21,430 nucleotides of DNA from an uncultured Leucobacter sp. (lineage in GTDB: Bacteria > Actinomycetota > Actinomycetes > Actinomycetales > Microbacteriaceae): NCBI GenBank assembly GCA_937967375.1, contig CALCJF010000084.1, positions 1 through 21,430 of the forward strand, in the 5' to 3' direction. Positions 14,560 through 21,430 of this stretch are shown piece by piece. The notes under the pieces are model-generated. The model worked only from the letters and a program-made list of their open reading frames with translations. It was not told where the DNA came from and did not search any database. Every line of letters begins with the position of its first letter. The first letter of the stretch is position 1. Position numbers and translations under genes: made by a program.

Positions 14560-16062
14560 CTACTTCTCGTTCGGGTTGTCTTTCACCGGGTCTTCAATCG
14601 GCGCGATCGAGCTGACCACGTCCATCGACTGAGTCATGGCTGCGGCATTGATGCGCTTTCGCACTCCGAACCAACCGATGAGCAGGAACACGCCGATGAT
14701 CGCGGTCAGCACGAGGGTGAGCTGGCCGATCTTGCCGTCGAAGCCGATCAACACGACCACGAGCAGCAAGAAGCCAAGGGTGAACGCGTTCAGGAACGGC
14801 GCGAACGGCAACCTGAACGCGGGCCTTGTCACCTCTCCCCTGCGCGACTTACGCACAAAGGCCCAGTGGCTCAGCATGATAGACGCCCATGCGGCGACGG
14901 TTCCGATGCCAGAGATGTTCAGCATGAGTGCAAACGCGTCTTCGGGCATGACCATGTTCAGAATGACACCCGGGATTCCAACGATCGAGGTAATCAGGAT
15001 GCCGCCGTACGGAATGCCCGATTTGTTCATGCGCTTCGCAAAGCGAGGCGCGGTACCCGCCATGGCGAGGGAACGCAGAGTGCGGCCGGTGGCATAGAGG
15101 CCCGCGTTGAGACTTGAGAGCGCGGCGGTCATCACCACGATGTTCATCACGTCTGCACCACCCGGAATACCTAGGTTATTGAGCACCGTCACGAACGGGC
15201 TCTCTTTGCCCGAGTACGAGGTCCACGGCATGAGCACCGTGAGCAGCACCACCGAACCTACGTAGAAGAGCAGAATACGCCAGACGACCGAGTTCACGGC
15301 TTTCGGAATAGCCTGATGCGGATTTGCAGACTCACCGGCGGTGATACCCACCATCTCGATGCCTGCAAACGCGAAGACAACGCCGAGGGTGATGGCGAAG
15401 AGGCTGCCGATACCGTTCGGAATCAGGCCGCCGTTCTCGGCGATCAGACTGAAGCCCGGCACGTTGCCGTCGATCGGATGCTGCGTCACCACTGCCCAGA
15501 TGCCGATGACGCCGAAGAGGATGATCGCGCCGACCTTGATGAACGCGAACCAGAACTCCATCTCGCCGAACAGCTTGACCGAGATGAGGTTCATGGTGAG
15601 CACGACCGCAAGAGCAATCAGCGCGATGAGCCACTGCGGCACGGGAAGGAAGAACGACCAGAAGTGGGTATACACCGCGACGGCGGTGATGTCGGCGACG
15701 AGCGTCGCTGCCCAGTCGAGAAAGTACAACCAGCCAACCGTGTAGGCGCCCTTCTCACCGAAGAACTCGCGAGCGTAGCTCACGAACGCACCCGACGACG
15801 GTCGGTAGAGCGCAAGCTCGCCGAGCGCGCGCACCACGATGAACGCGAAGATGCCGCAGATCGCATAGACGATAGCGAGGCCGGGGCCCGCAATTTCGAA
15901 GCGGTTGCCGCTGCCGAGAAACAGTCCCGTACCGATGGCGCCGCCGATCGCGATCATCTGGATGTGGCGGTTTTGCAGGCCCTTCTGGTAGCCGCCGTCA
16001 CCGGCGTCCTGCATGTGCGAGGTGCTCGTCTTGACCGCGGCGTCAGATGGTTGTTTCGACAT
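14560..16062 (-). CDS. Amino acid permease, AnsP-like (APC/AAT family)
   Basis: This 500-residue, 12-segment amino acid transporter is of the AAT group. It follows the classical pattern: MIAIGGAIGTGLFLGSG in segment 1 (about 36-52), GELALYRPSSGAFVSYAREFFGEK split around residues 81-105, EMEFWFAFIKV in segment 5, FAGIEMVGITAGES in segment 6, and MTAALSSLNAGLYATGR near 308-324. The overall pattern is nearest to actinobacterial L-asparagine permease AnsP, with GABA and basic amino acid permeases (GabP, LysP) as close relatives. AAAGGA at 16068-16073 lies five bases upstream of the ATG. The gene sits 72 bp downstream of the Orn/Lys/Arg decarboxylase on the same strand. A substrate linked to that enzyme, such as a basic amino acid, is therefore as plausible as asparagine. 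Confidence 0.88.
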   Translation of the reverse strand: MSKQPSDAAVKTSTSHMQDAGDGGYQKGLQNRHIQMIAIGGAIGTGLFLGSGNRFEIAGPGLAIVYAICGIFAFIVVRALGELALYRPSSGAFVSYAREFFGEKGAYTVGWLYFLDWAATLVADITAVAVYTHFWSFFLPVPQWLIALIALAVVLTMNLISVKLFGEMEFWFAFIKVGAIILFGVIGIWAVVTQHPIDGNVPGFSLIAENGGLIPNGIGSLFAITLGVVFAFAGIEMVGITAGESANPHQAIPKAVNSVVWRILLFYVGSVVLLTVLMPWTSYSGKESPFVTVLNNLGIPGGADVMNIVVMTAALSSLNAGLYATGRTLRSLAMAGTAPRFAKRMNKSGIPYGGILITSIVGIPGVILNMVMPEDAFALMLNISGIGTVAAWASIMLSHWAFVRKSRRGEVTRPAFRLPFAPFLNAFTLGFLLLVVVLIGFDGKIGQLTLVLTAIIGVFLLIGWFGVRKRINAAAMTQSMDVVSSIAPIEDPVKDNPNEK

Positions 16063-16067
16063 CGTTG

Positions 16068-16073
16068 TCCTTT
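16068..16073 (-). promoter_or_regulatory. Ribosome-binding site of the AnsP-like permease gene
   Basis: Minus-strand AAAGGA, five bases before ATG 16062, supports this start. It shows that the gene is translated from a leadered message, consistent with an operon with the upstream decarboxylase. Confidence 0.65.
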
Positions 16074-16134
16074 CTGGAGAGCCCTTGTGGGGCGAATGTT
16101 CGTAGTAGTTGAAATGAATGAAGAGTGTCGGTCG

Positions 16135-17622
16135 CTATTCGGCGACGACGCGGAACTGCGTGAGCTTCGAGTCGACCGCACCGCGCACGTATCCGTGCGA
16201 GCTTTGCGTCACTGCCTGCAAGAACGAGACGGCTTCAGCGGTGATCTCCTCGCCGGGCAGCATGTTCGGAATGCCGGGCGGGTAGGCCGCGAGACTGTCG
16301 GCGCTGATACGTCCGATGGCGTCCTCGGCTGAAACCAACTCGGTGTTTCCGAGAAACGCCTCTCGGGGCAGCATGCGCAGCGCGCCGGTGCTTGGCAGGC
16401 GCAGTGCGGCATCAACCGGAGTGGCCGAAGCTGCGCCCGCGTCGGCGATCGCATCGAGTGCCTCGAGCAACGGTTCGAGTGGCGGGCACTTGCCGAGTCC
16501 GACCATCGGCACAATGGTAGTCTGCGTCGCCATCTCGACCCAAATGTTGTGCTCTCGCATGAGCTTCAGGCGTACGGTGTGACCGTCGAGTCCGGTCGCG
16601 CTGATATCGATAGGCAGGCGAAGAGGATCAGCACCAACGATGCTCGGAAACTCGCCGAAGGTGTCGAACAGCAGCGAGAAACGACCGTGCTCGCGCACCC
16701 GCTCAGAGAACGCGCGAAGCGCGTCGAGCGAACGCTGGATCGCGTCCTTGCTGTGCTGCAGGTCACGGCGGTTGATGTCAATCGAACCGAGCAGCAGCGA
16801 GCTCTCGCTGGTCGATGAGGTCATGCGGAAGGCGCGCTCAATAGCAGGCTCGAGGGTGTTTGCGAGCTCGGTGTCGCCGAGGTGCAGCAGGGCGCTCTGG
16901 GTCAGCGAGCCGGTGAGCTTGTGGGTGCTCATGATGCAGAGGTCTGCGCCCTGGCGCAGCGGCGACTCCGGCAGCTCAGGGTGAAAGCCGAAGTGGGGGC
17001 CCCACGCGCAGTCGACGATCAGCGCGGCACCGGCAGCGTGCACGACCTCTGCGATAGCTGGCACGTCGGCCACGGCGCCGAAGTAGCTCGGGCTCACCAC
17101 GTAGACGGCCTTCACGACGCCGTCATGCGCATTGAGCGCGTCGCGCACGGCCTCGGGGGTCACGTTGTGCGCGGCCCCGTTGCGGTAGTCGACCTCCGGG
17201 TGAATGAAGCCGGGTCGCATACCCGACAGCACGAGACCATCGACGATGCTCGAGTGCACGCTGCGCTGCAGCAGAATGTCGCCCCCGAGCTGGCCGATCG
17301 CGAGCACCGCGGTGCGGTTGCCCTGTGTTGATCCGTTCGTCAAGAACCAGGTGCGTCTCGCGCCCCAGGCATCGGCGGCGAGCTTCTCGGCCCGCTCGCG
17401 GTTCGAGTTCGCGCCGAGGTCGATGCCGTCGAGCAGCGGGGTCACGTCAAGCTGCAGCGGGCGCTCTCCGACAAAGGCAGCGAGGCCTGCCGAAATGCCT
17501 TCGGCGTTCGCGCCGTGCCCGGGCACAAGCAGGGAAATGGGATTGCTGTCGGCGTGACGCTCGAGTGCTTCAGCGTACGGTGCGCGGCGCGAGGGATCAG
17601 CGGTGACTTCAGTTTCGACCAT
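16135..17622 (-). CDS. Orn/Lys/Arg family decarboxylase (PLP fold type I, short form)
   Basis: This enzyme decarboxylates a basic amino acid to putrescine, cadaverine or agmatine, feeding polyamine synthesis or acid stress defence. The 495-residue protein is of the short form, without the N-terminal wing domain of E. coli inducible decarboxylases. Visible features: LLVPGHG near the N-terminus (31-37), FLTNGSTQGNRTA (93-105, PLP phosphate), the ring-stacking histidine in QRSVHSSIVDGL (His123), Asp204 in IVDCAWGPHFGF, and the Schiff-base lysine in MSTHKLTGSLTQ (Lys235). The C-terminal YPPGIPNMLPGEE is a family hallmark. The exact amino acid cannot be decided from sequence. ATG 17622 has a TACCCT box six bases upstream. 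It is divergent from a LysR gene and followed by an amino acid permease, a typical uptake-plus-decarboxylation pair. Confidence 0.9.
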   Translation of the reverse strand: MVETEVTADPSRRAPYAEALERHADSNPISLLVPGHGANAEGISAGLAAFVGERPLQLDVTPLLDGIDLGANSNRERAEKLAADAWGARRTWFLTNGSTQGNRTAVLAIGQLGGDILLQRSVHSSIVDGLVLSGMRPGFIHPEVDYRNGAAHNVTPEAVRDALNAHDGVVKAVYVVSPSYFGAVADVPAIAEVVHAAGAALIVDCAWGPHFGFHPELPESPLRQGADLCIMSTHKLTGSLTQSALLHLGDTELANTLEPAIERAFRMTSSTSESSLLLGSIDINRRDLQHSKDAIQRSLDALRAFSERVREHGRFSLLFDTFGEFPSIVGADPLRLPIDISATGLDGHTVRLKLMREHNIWVEMATQTTIVPMVGLGKCPPLEPLLEALDAIADAGAASATPVDAALRLPSTGALRMLPREAFLGNTELVSAEDAIGRISADSLAAYPPGIPNMLPGEEITAEAVSFLQAVTQSSHGYVRGAVDSKLTQFRVVAE

Positions 17623-17628
17623 CCGTTC

Positions 17629-17634
17629 AGGGTA
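17629..17634 (-). promoter_or_regulatory. Putative -10 box of leaderless promoter (decarboxylase gene)
   Basis: Minus-strand TACCCT is followed by GAACGG and ATG 17622. It is 14 bp from the nearest ATGAGA-type repeat (17648-17654), placing that repeat around the -35 region where a LysR activator could act. Confidence 0.4.
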
Positions 17635-17647
17635 TGCGCAGTCCTAA

Positions 17648-17695
17648 ATGAGAGGAATACCCAATATCTTGATATCTCTCATACTCTGTATGAGA
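17648..17695. promoter_or_regulatory. Putative LysR binding region with three ATGAGA-type half-sites
   Basis: The divergent intergenic region holds ATGAGAG (17648-17654), its inverse CTCTCAT (17676-17682) and ATGAGA again (17690-17695). TCTCATA (17677-17683) and TATGAGA (17689-17695) are a perfect 7-bp inverted repeat around CTCTG. A separate ATATC-TT-GATAT dyad lies at 17664-17675. LysR regulators commonly bind interrupted dyads at divergent promoters, so this is the likely site of the neighbouring regulator. Confidence 0.5.
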
Positions 17696-17703
17696 CTAGT
17701 TGC

Positions 17704-18690
17704 ATGCCCCCCGCGCCCCACGAACCCTCTGCAAAGACAAACTCAGACCCACTCGATTTGCGCAGCCTGGCCGCGCTGCGCCAGTGTCACGCGTCTGGCT
17801 CCGTGTCGTCTGCAGCTCGTGCGCTCGGATGGAGTCACCCGACCGTCGACCACCACCTCGCAAAGCTCGAGCGGCAGCTCGGCGCGAGGCTTCTCGAGCG
17901 AACCCCGAGAGGCAGCAAGACGACTGAGCTCGGAGCCATCGTCGCCGAACGCGCAGAAGAGATTCTCGGCCTCTGTGACCGTCTCGTCGCCGAGGTGCAA
18001 GATTCGCAGCTCGCGACCACTCCCGTCGTGCGCTTCGCCGCCCTGCCCACCCTCGGCGCGCTGATCTTGCCACCCGTGCAACGCGCGCTACGCGAGCTGG
18101 CAGACGCCCCGCAACTCGACGTGACGATTGACGAGCTCATGCCGATCGTCGCCGGTCTCGAACAGGGCAGGATCGACGTCGCGATTCTCGTCGCGACCGG
18201 CAGGGTACCGCCGATTTCGAGCTCGAGAGTGCACCTCGAGCGGCTCCGCTCAGAACCCCTGCACCTCTGTGTAGCGAGGGATCATCCGCTGGCGCTCTCG
18301 TCGCCTGCCGAACTGCCTCGCTTCGAGCAGCTGCGCGACGAGCAGTGGGCCTTCGGCGTCGACGAGCACGACCCCAGCGACGCCGGCCTCAAGGAGTTGT
18401 TCGCTGCGGCCGGCCTGAAGCCGCGCGTCGGCATGCGCCTCGACGACTACCGCACCATCCAGCGGCTCGTCGGCGCGGGCCTCACGATTGCACTCGTGCC
18501 CGCGTCTGCGCTCGATGCTGATGCACCGGTGCACTCATGGGCGTTTCCCGAGACGATGCTGCGCCGAGACGTGCTGCTCGCCGTGCGCACCCCGATTGCG
18601 CCGCGAGGCAAGGTGGGCACCGTCGCCGAGTCGCGCAAGCAGCGTGCGCTCGCCCAGGTCGTCGCAGAGATTCGTGCGGCCGCGCGCTAG
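17704..18690 (+). CDS. LysR family transcriptional regulator
   Basis: This 328-residue regulator has a winged helix-turn-helix at about 18-78: LRSLAALRQCHASGSVSSAA, split here at the recognition helix, then LGWSHPTVDHHLAKLERQLGARLLERTPRG. A periplasmic-binding-protein-like effector domain follows, with VRFAALPTLGALILPPVQ near 102-120. I start it at ATG 17704; the long in-frame ORF from 17515 would run through the decarboxylase promoter and add 63 residues unlike any LysR N-terminus. It has no clear Shine-Dalgarno sequence. It is divergent from the decarboxylase with 81 bp between, so it most likely controls the decarboxylase-permease pair and itself. The effector is presumably the amino acid or its amine product. 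Confidence 0.9.
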   Translation: MPPAPHEPSAKTNSDPLDLRSLAALRQCHASGSVSSAARALGWSHPTVDHHLAKLERQLGARLLERTPRGSKTTELGAIVAERAEEILGLCDRLVAEVQDSQLATTPVVRFAALPTLGALILPPVQRALRELADAPQLDVTIDELMPIVAGLEQGRIDVAILVATGRVPPISSSRVHLERLRSEPLHLCVARDHPLALSSPAELPRFEQLRDEQWAFGVDEHDPSDAGLKELFAAAGLKPRVGMRLDDYRTIQRLVGAGLTIALVPASALDADAPVHSWAFPETMLRRDVLLAVRTPIAPRGKVGTVAESRKQRALAQVVAEIRAAAR

Positions 18691-18697
18691 GCGGGCG

Positions 18698-18880
18698 TCA
18701 CACCCATCGAGCTTGTCGAGATGCGCGATCTCCGATTGCGGGGCGAGTGCGGGGTTTCGGATCGCGCGCATGGTCGGGTCTGGCGGGAGCGAGCGCAGCT
18801 CGCGGATGGATCTGCGCGCGATCCGAAACCCCGTGCTCGGTTCGTGACCTGCTCATCTCGACAAGCTCGATGAGCGGTGA
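18698..18880. repeat. Nested inverted-repeat element (REP/MITE-like) between convergent genes
   Basis: Two 19-bp arms, CATCGAGCTTGTCGAGATG at 18705-18723 and its exact reverse complement at 18854-18872, enclose two perfect 21-bp arms (18750-18770 and 18813-18833, core GGGGTTTCGGATCGCGCGCA). TCAC/GTGA (18698-18701, 18877-18880) extends the outer arms after short interior loops. In the centre is a small hairpin GCGAGC-GCA-GCTCGC (18789-18803). Each 19-bp unit can itself fold as CAT-CGA-loop-TCG-AG-ATG, a bulged stem like those of REP sequences. The element fills the space between the lysR stop and the PP2C stop. It could terminate both transcripts, or be a non-autonomous mobile repeat. No coding sequence is seen inside it. 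Confidence 0.8.
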
Positions 18881-18897
18881 GCTAGCTAACCCGCGGT

Positions 18898-19728
18898 CTA
18901 CTCGTCAACAGCCAGCGTCGGCACCTCGAGCGTCTCATGCGAGTCACCCACCGAGTGCACGTCGATCACGAGCACCGTCACGTTGTCGCGACCGAGGTTG
19001 CCAAGCGCCGCGGCAACGAGATTCTCAGCTGCCTCACGCGCGGTCTTCGCCTCGCCGAGGTAGTGCTTGATCCCGGTATCGGTGAGCTCTTTGGTCAGGC
19101 CATCAGAGCAGATCAGCAGGCGCTGGCCCGGAATCAACGCGAGACGACTGTAGTCGGCCACCGGGTCTTCGCCCAGACCCACGGCCCGCGTGATCACGTT
19201 GGCGTGCGGATGAACCTCCGCTTCCTCCTCAGTGATCTGGCCGGTGTCGACAAGGTGCTGCACGACCGAGTGATCTACGGTCAGCTGGCTCAGTGCGCCC
19301 TTGAACAGTTGGTACACGCGAGAGTCGCCGATGTTGAAGACCGTCCAGCTGGGTTGTTCGATATCGCTACCCAGGATCAACCCGGTCACAGTCGTGCCGG
19401 TTCCGAGTTCGGTCTCACCGACGTTGAGCTCGATGTCTTCAATGGCGTCGTCAAGTGCCGCCTCGAAGTCTGAATGACTCACTGTCGTGCGCCCTTCGAG
19501 CTCGGCAAGCCTGCGCACGACGGCCTCTGAGGCGATCTCGCCGGCTGCGTGCCCGCCCATACCGTCGGCCACGGCGAAGATCGGCGGAGTCGCGACATAG
19601 CTGTCTTGGTTCACTTCGCGCCGGAGCCCGACATCGGTTACGCCGTGCCACGACAGCTCAACCTCGAGGCCCGCGGCCTCGCAGCTTCGGATGCGTCGCC
19701 GCACGGCATTCTCACCACGTACGGTCAC
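18898..19728 (-). CDS. PP2C family serine/threonine protein phosphatase
   Basis: This metal-dependent phosphatase removes phosphate from Ser/Thr residues. The 276-residue protein keeps the core motifs: NQDSY (40-44), VADGMGGHAAGE with metal-binding Asp55 and Gly56, IGDSR (133-137), ICSDGLTKEL with Asp209, and GRDNVTVLV with Asp248. It is soluble, unlike the membrane-anchored actinobacterial PstP, because no hydrophobic segment follows the catalytic domain. The first 22 residues are Arg-rich and not part of the fold. The start is GTG at 19728, supported by GGGGAGG five bases upstream (19734-19740). It stands alone on the minus strand, 81 bp after yaaA. No kinase partner is in the window, so its targets are unknown. 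Confidence 0.92.
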   Translation of the reverse strand: MTVRGENAVRRRIRSCEAAGLEVELSWHGVTDVGLRREVNQDSYVATPPIFAVADGMGGHAAGEIASEAVVRRLAELEGRTTVSHSDFEAALDDAIEDIELNVGETELGTGTTVTGLILGSDIEQPSWTVFNIGDSRVYQLFKGALSQLTVDHSVVQHLVDTGQITEEEAEVHPHANVITRAVGLGEDPVADYSRLALIPGQRLLICSDGLTKELTDTGIKHYLGEAKTAREAAENLVAAALGNLGRDNVTVLVIDVHSVGDSHETLEVPTLAVDE

Positions 19729-19733
19729 GACAG

Positions 19734-19740
19734 CCTCCCC
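19734..19740 (-). promoter_or_regulatory. Ribosome-binding site deciding the GTG start of the PP2C gene
   Basis: Minus-strand GGGGAGG lies five bases before GTG 19728 and selects that non-ATG start. A TAGGCT hexamer at 19755-19760 (minus strand) could be the promoter -10 box, giving a short leader. Confidence 0.6.
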
Positions 19741-19809
19741 GAATACACCTGTCTAGCCTAGCGTGTTGGGTGAGTGTCGCGCGCAAGCCCGTCGTCATTC
19801 AGGCGGCAG

Positions 19810-20589
19810 TTACCGTGCTTTGGGCGTCCCTGCGACGAGGTCGGTGACGAGCGTGAGCTCGCCCTCCCCCGGCCCGACGAACAGCTCGAGGCCCGCGCTC
19901 TCGGCCCATCGCAAGAACCCTGCGCGACTGTCGACCCTTGGGCGACTGAGCGCGAGCTTGCGCACGAGATCGCCCTTCGCGGCCTTGTTGAAGTGGTTGA
20001 GCGCGCGCACCTCGCCGCTCGGACCGCGCTGCACGACGTTGAGCCACGATCCCGCGCCCTCGGGCAACGGTGCAAGCGCTTCGTAGTCTTTTGAACGCAG
20101 GTCGAGGATCCAGCCGAGCCCCGACCAATCGATGCCTTTGTGCGCAGACGCCCAGACCCGTTTCAGCGGGGCCTCAAGCGCCGGTAGGCGAGACGACCCA
20201 GAGAGTCGGTATGCGGGAATATGGTCACCCGCGCCGAGCAGGCCGAGAAGCGCCGACTGTATCGACACATGAGCCGCGAGCCAGGATCTTGAGCGCCCGT
20301 CGAGCGATGCCGCGTCGAGTGCGTCGTAGAGCACGCCGGTGTATCGATCGATAGCGGGCATCGCGCCACTTGTGTCGAGCGCAAGATTGTGTAATCGCTC
20401 GTCCTGGTTCTTTACCCCGAGCTTCAGCACCTTCGCCGATACCTCGGCGTCGCCGCTCAGTTCGACGAGCGCATCGCGTACGCGGATCCTCGTCTGCTGC
20501 AGAGACTCGTCGTGCGCGAGCGAATCGAGCTGAAATGCAGTACCGCCCCCGGAGCGCTTGGTCTCTGAGGGCGGTAACAGAATATGCAT
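19810..20589 (-). CDS. yaaA: Peroxide stress protein YaaA (DUF328/UPF0246 family)
   Basis: YaaA family proteins limit intracellular free iron and protect DNA during hydrogen peroxide stress in E. coli, and the fold binds DNA. This 259-residue protein begins with the diagnostic MHILLPPSETKR. It contains AIDRYTGVLYDAL (about 80-92), the HIPAYRLSG stretch near 123-131, DLRSKDYEAL at about 163-172, and the ALNHFNKAAKGDLVRKLA region near 195-212. All are characteristic of the family. It follows the atp operon on the same strand but is separated from atpC by a strong hairpin, so it is probably transcribed on its own. Confidence 0.9.
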   Translation of the reverse strand: MHILLPPSETKRSGGGTAFQLDSLAHDESLQQTRIRVRDALVELSGDAEVSAKVLKLGVKNQDERLHNLALDTSGAMPAIDRYTGVLYDALDAASLDGRSRSWLAAHVSIQSALLGLLGAGDHIPAYRLSGSSRLPALEAPLKRVWASAHKGIDWSGLGWILDLRSKDYEALAPLPEGAGSWLNVVQRGPSGEVRALNHFNKAAKGDLVRKLALSRPRVDSRAGFLRWAESAGLELFVGPGEGELTLVTDLVAGTPKAR

Positions 20590-20602
20590 GATGCGAGTAG
20601 TG

Positions 20603-20630
20603 CCGAGGCGCTCGCGAACGAGCGCCTCGG
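20603..20630 (-). terminator. Hairpin terminator after the atp operon
   Basis: CCGAGGCGCTCG (20603-20614) and CGAGCGCCTCGG (20619-20630) form a perfect 12-bp stem. The loop reads TTCG on the minus strand. It lies 14 bp past the atpC stop. There is no T-tract, as is frequent for high-GC actinobacteria, so efficiency is uncertain. Confidence 0.65.
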
Positions 20631-20644
20631 GCTACGACAGGCGA

Positions 20645-20908
20645 CTAGGCCTGAACCAGAGCAGCCTTACCCGCGACAACGGTGACGGTGTCGTGATCGA
20701 CCGAGAGGAACCCGTCCTCAGCGTCGACCGTGACCTTCTCGCCGCCGGCGGTGGTCACGCGCACCTCGCCGCTGGCAAGCAGCGCCAGCAGCGGCTCGTG
20801 ACCGCCGAGAATACCGATCTCGCCCTCGGTCGTCTTCGCGATGACCTGGGTGGCTTCGCCGCTCCAGATCTCGGAATGCGCCGAGACGACGCTGACATTG
20901 AGCGCCAT
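20645..20908 (-). CDS. atpC: F0F1 ATP synthase subunit epsilon
   Basis: Epsilon is part of the central rotor stalk of F1, linking gamma to the c-ring. The 87-residue protein is the N-terminal beta-sandwich domain only, with the typical VVSAHSEIWSGEA opening, the GEIGILGGHEPLLALL loop (30-45) and the FLSVDHDTVTVVA end. The C-terminal two-helix regulatory domain of E. coli epsilon (about 139 residues) is missing, as in other short actinobacterial forms. It begins 3 bp after the atpD TAA, so it is the last gene of the atp operon. Confidence 0.95.
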   Translation of the reverse strand: MALNVSVVSAHSEIWSGEATQVIAKTTEGEIGILGGHEPLLALLASGEVRVTTAGGEKVTVDAEDGFLSVDHDTVTVVAGKAALVQA

Positions 20909-20911
20909 GGC

Positions 20912-21430
20912 TTAGGCCAGATCCTTCTGCATCTTTGCCCAATTCTCCTCGACATCGCTGATCGCGCCGACGTTGAAGAACGCCTGCTCTGCGACGTGAT
21001 CGAACTCGCCCTTGCAGATCGCGTCGAACGACTCGATGGTGTCCTTGAGCGGAACGGTCGAACCCTCAACACCGGTGAACTTCTTCGCCATGTAGGTGTT
21101 CTGCGACAGGAACTGCTGGATGCGACGTGCGCGTGCCACGGTGATCTTGTCTTCTTCAGAGAGCTCGTCGACACCGAGGATCGCGATGATCTCCTGGAGT
21201 TCCTTGTTCTTCTGCAGAATCTGCTTCACGGTGGTCGCCACGCGGTAGTGGTCAGCGCCCAAGTAACGCGGATCCATGATTCGCGACGACGAGGTCAGCG
21301 GATCGATCGCGGGGTACAGACCCTTCGAAGCGATCTCACGCGAGAGCTCGGTGGTCGCATCGAGGTGCGCGAAGGTGGTCGCGGGAGCCGGATCGGTGTA
21401 GTCGTCGGCGGGCACGTAGATTGCCTGCAG
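20912..21430 (-). CDS. atpD: F0F1 ATP synthase subunit beta, C-terminal part (5' end outside window)
   Basis: The beta subunit carries the catalytic nucleotide sites of F1. The visible 172 residues are its C-terminal third. They begin LQAIYVPADDYTDPAPATTF, a universally conserved stretch near the catalytic site, followed by LSREIASKGLYPAIDPL, SSRIMDP and the helical C-terminal domain with LGVDELSEEDK and RARRIQQFLSQ. The frame is open to the window edge at 21430, so the P-loop and N-terminal domains lie outside. The GTG at 21415 is an internal valine codon, not a start. Confidence 0.97.
   Translation of the reverse strand: MQAIYVPADDYTDPAPATTFAHLDATTELSREIASKGLYPAIDPLTSSSRIMDPRYLGADHYRVATTVKQILQKNKELQEIIAILGVDELSEEDKITVARARRIQQFLSQNTYMAKKFTGVEGSTVPLKDTIESFDAICKGEFDHVAEQAFFNVGAISDVEENWAKMQKDLA

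Noticed and set aside
17515..17703. 63-residue N-terminal extension of the LysR regulator
   Set aside because: It would be encoded opposite the decarboxylase start and through the divergent promoter; LysR proteins begin shortly before the helix-turn-helix, as with ATG 17704.
18691..18897. CRISPR array or degenerate insertion sequence
   Set aside because: The repeats here are inverted pairs, not regularly spaced direct repeats, and no transposase remnant can be read in any frame.
1..21430. Defence system, prophage, toxin-antitoxin or secondary-metabolite cluster
   Set aside because: Every sizeable real ORF is explained by metabolism, transport, regulation or housekeeping families; no nuclease-helicase sets, phage genes or synthases are visible.

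Overview
The window is GC-rich, densely coded chromosomal DNA from a high-GC Gram-positive bacterium. It is most likely an actinobacterium of the Micrococcales, with a Microbacteriaceae / Leucobacter-like flavour. The grounds are strong G/C preference at third codon positions, a metG-tatD-rsmA block, a very short ATP synthase epsilon subunit, and several genes whose start codon lies 6-7 bases after a TANNNT -10 box, which is the leaderless arrangement common in actinobacteria. The genus is inference.

Layout. (1) 1-3664: the 3' part of a membrane-anchored lipase with an apparent DUF308/HdeD-like N-terminus; a convergent lipoprotein of unknown function; a DsbA/FrnE-like oxidoreductase. (2) 3732-7155, minus strand: housekeeping genes metG, tatD and rsmA, packed with zero-gap or overlapping junctions. 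(3) 7290-8387: an OsmC-like gene and a YdeI-like gene, divergent across 45 bp. (4) 8384-14423: a GntR/FCD regulator divergent from a four-gene plus-strand cluster encoding a PuuP-like APC permease, a cytosine-deaminase/AtzC-like amidohydrolase, a CynX/NimT-like MFS transporter and a GABA-type class III transaminase. The cluster ends in a strong hairpin terminator. (5) 14560-18690: a facing minus-strand pair, an AnsP-like amino acid permease and an Orn/Lys/Arg decarboxylase, with a divergent LysR regulator. (6) 18691-18897: an unusual nested inverted-repeat element. (7) 18898-21430, minus strand: a PP2C phosphatase, yaaA, and the end of the atp operon (atpC and partial atpD).

How the genes may work together. 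Regions 4 and 5 together look like an accessory nitrogen module built around basic amino acids, diamines and omega-amino acids. One side takes up and decarboxylates an amino acid. The other side takes up an amine-type substrate, probably hydrolyses a C-N bond, and transaminates an omega-amino acid such as GABA. Each side has its own regulator and recognisable operator-like repeats. No succinate-semialdehyde dehydrogenase or diamine oxidase/aminotransferase is present here, so the pathway would be completed elsewhere. I see no tRNA, rRNA, CRISPR, insertion sequence or prophage gene. No gene-free gap exceeds 300 bp; the largest is about 239 bp, between the GntR regulator and the permease.
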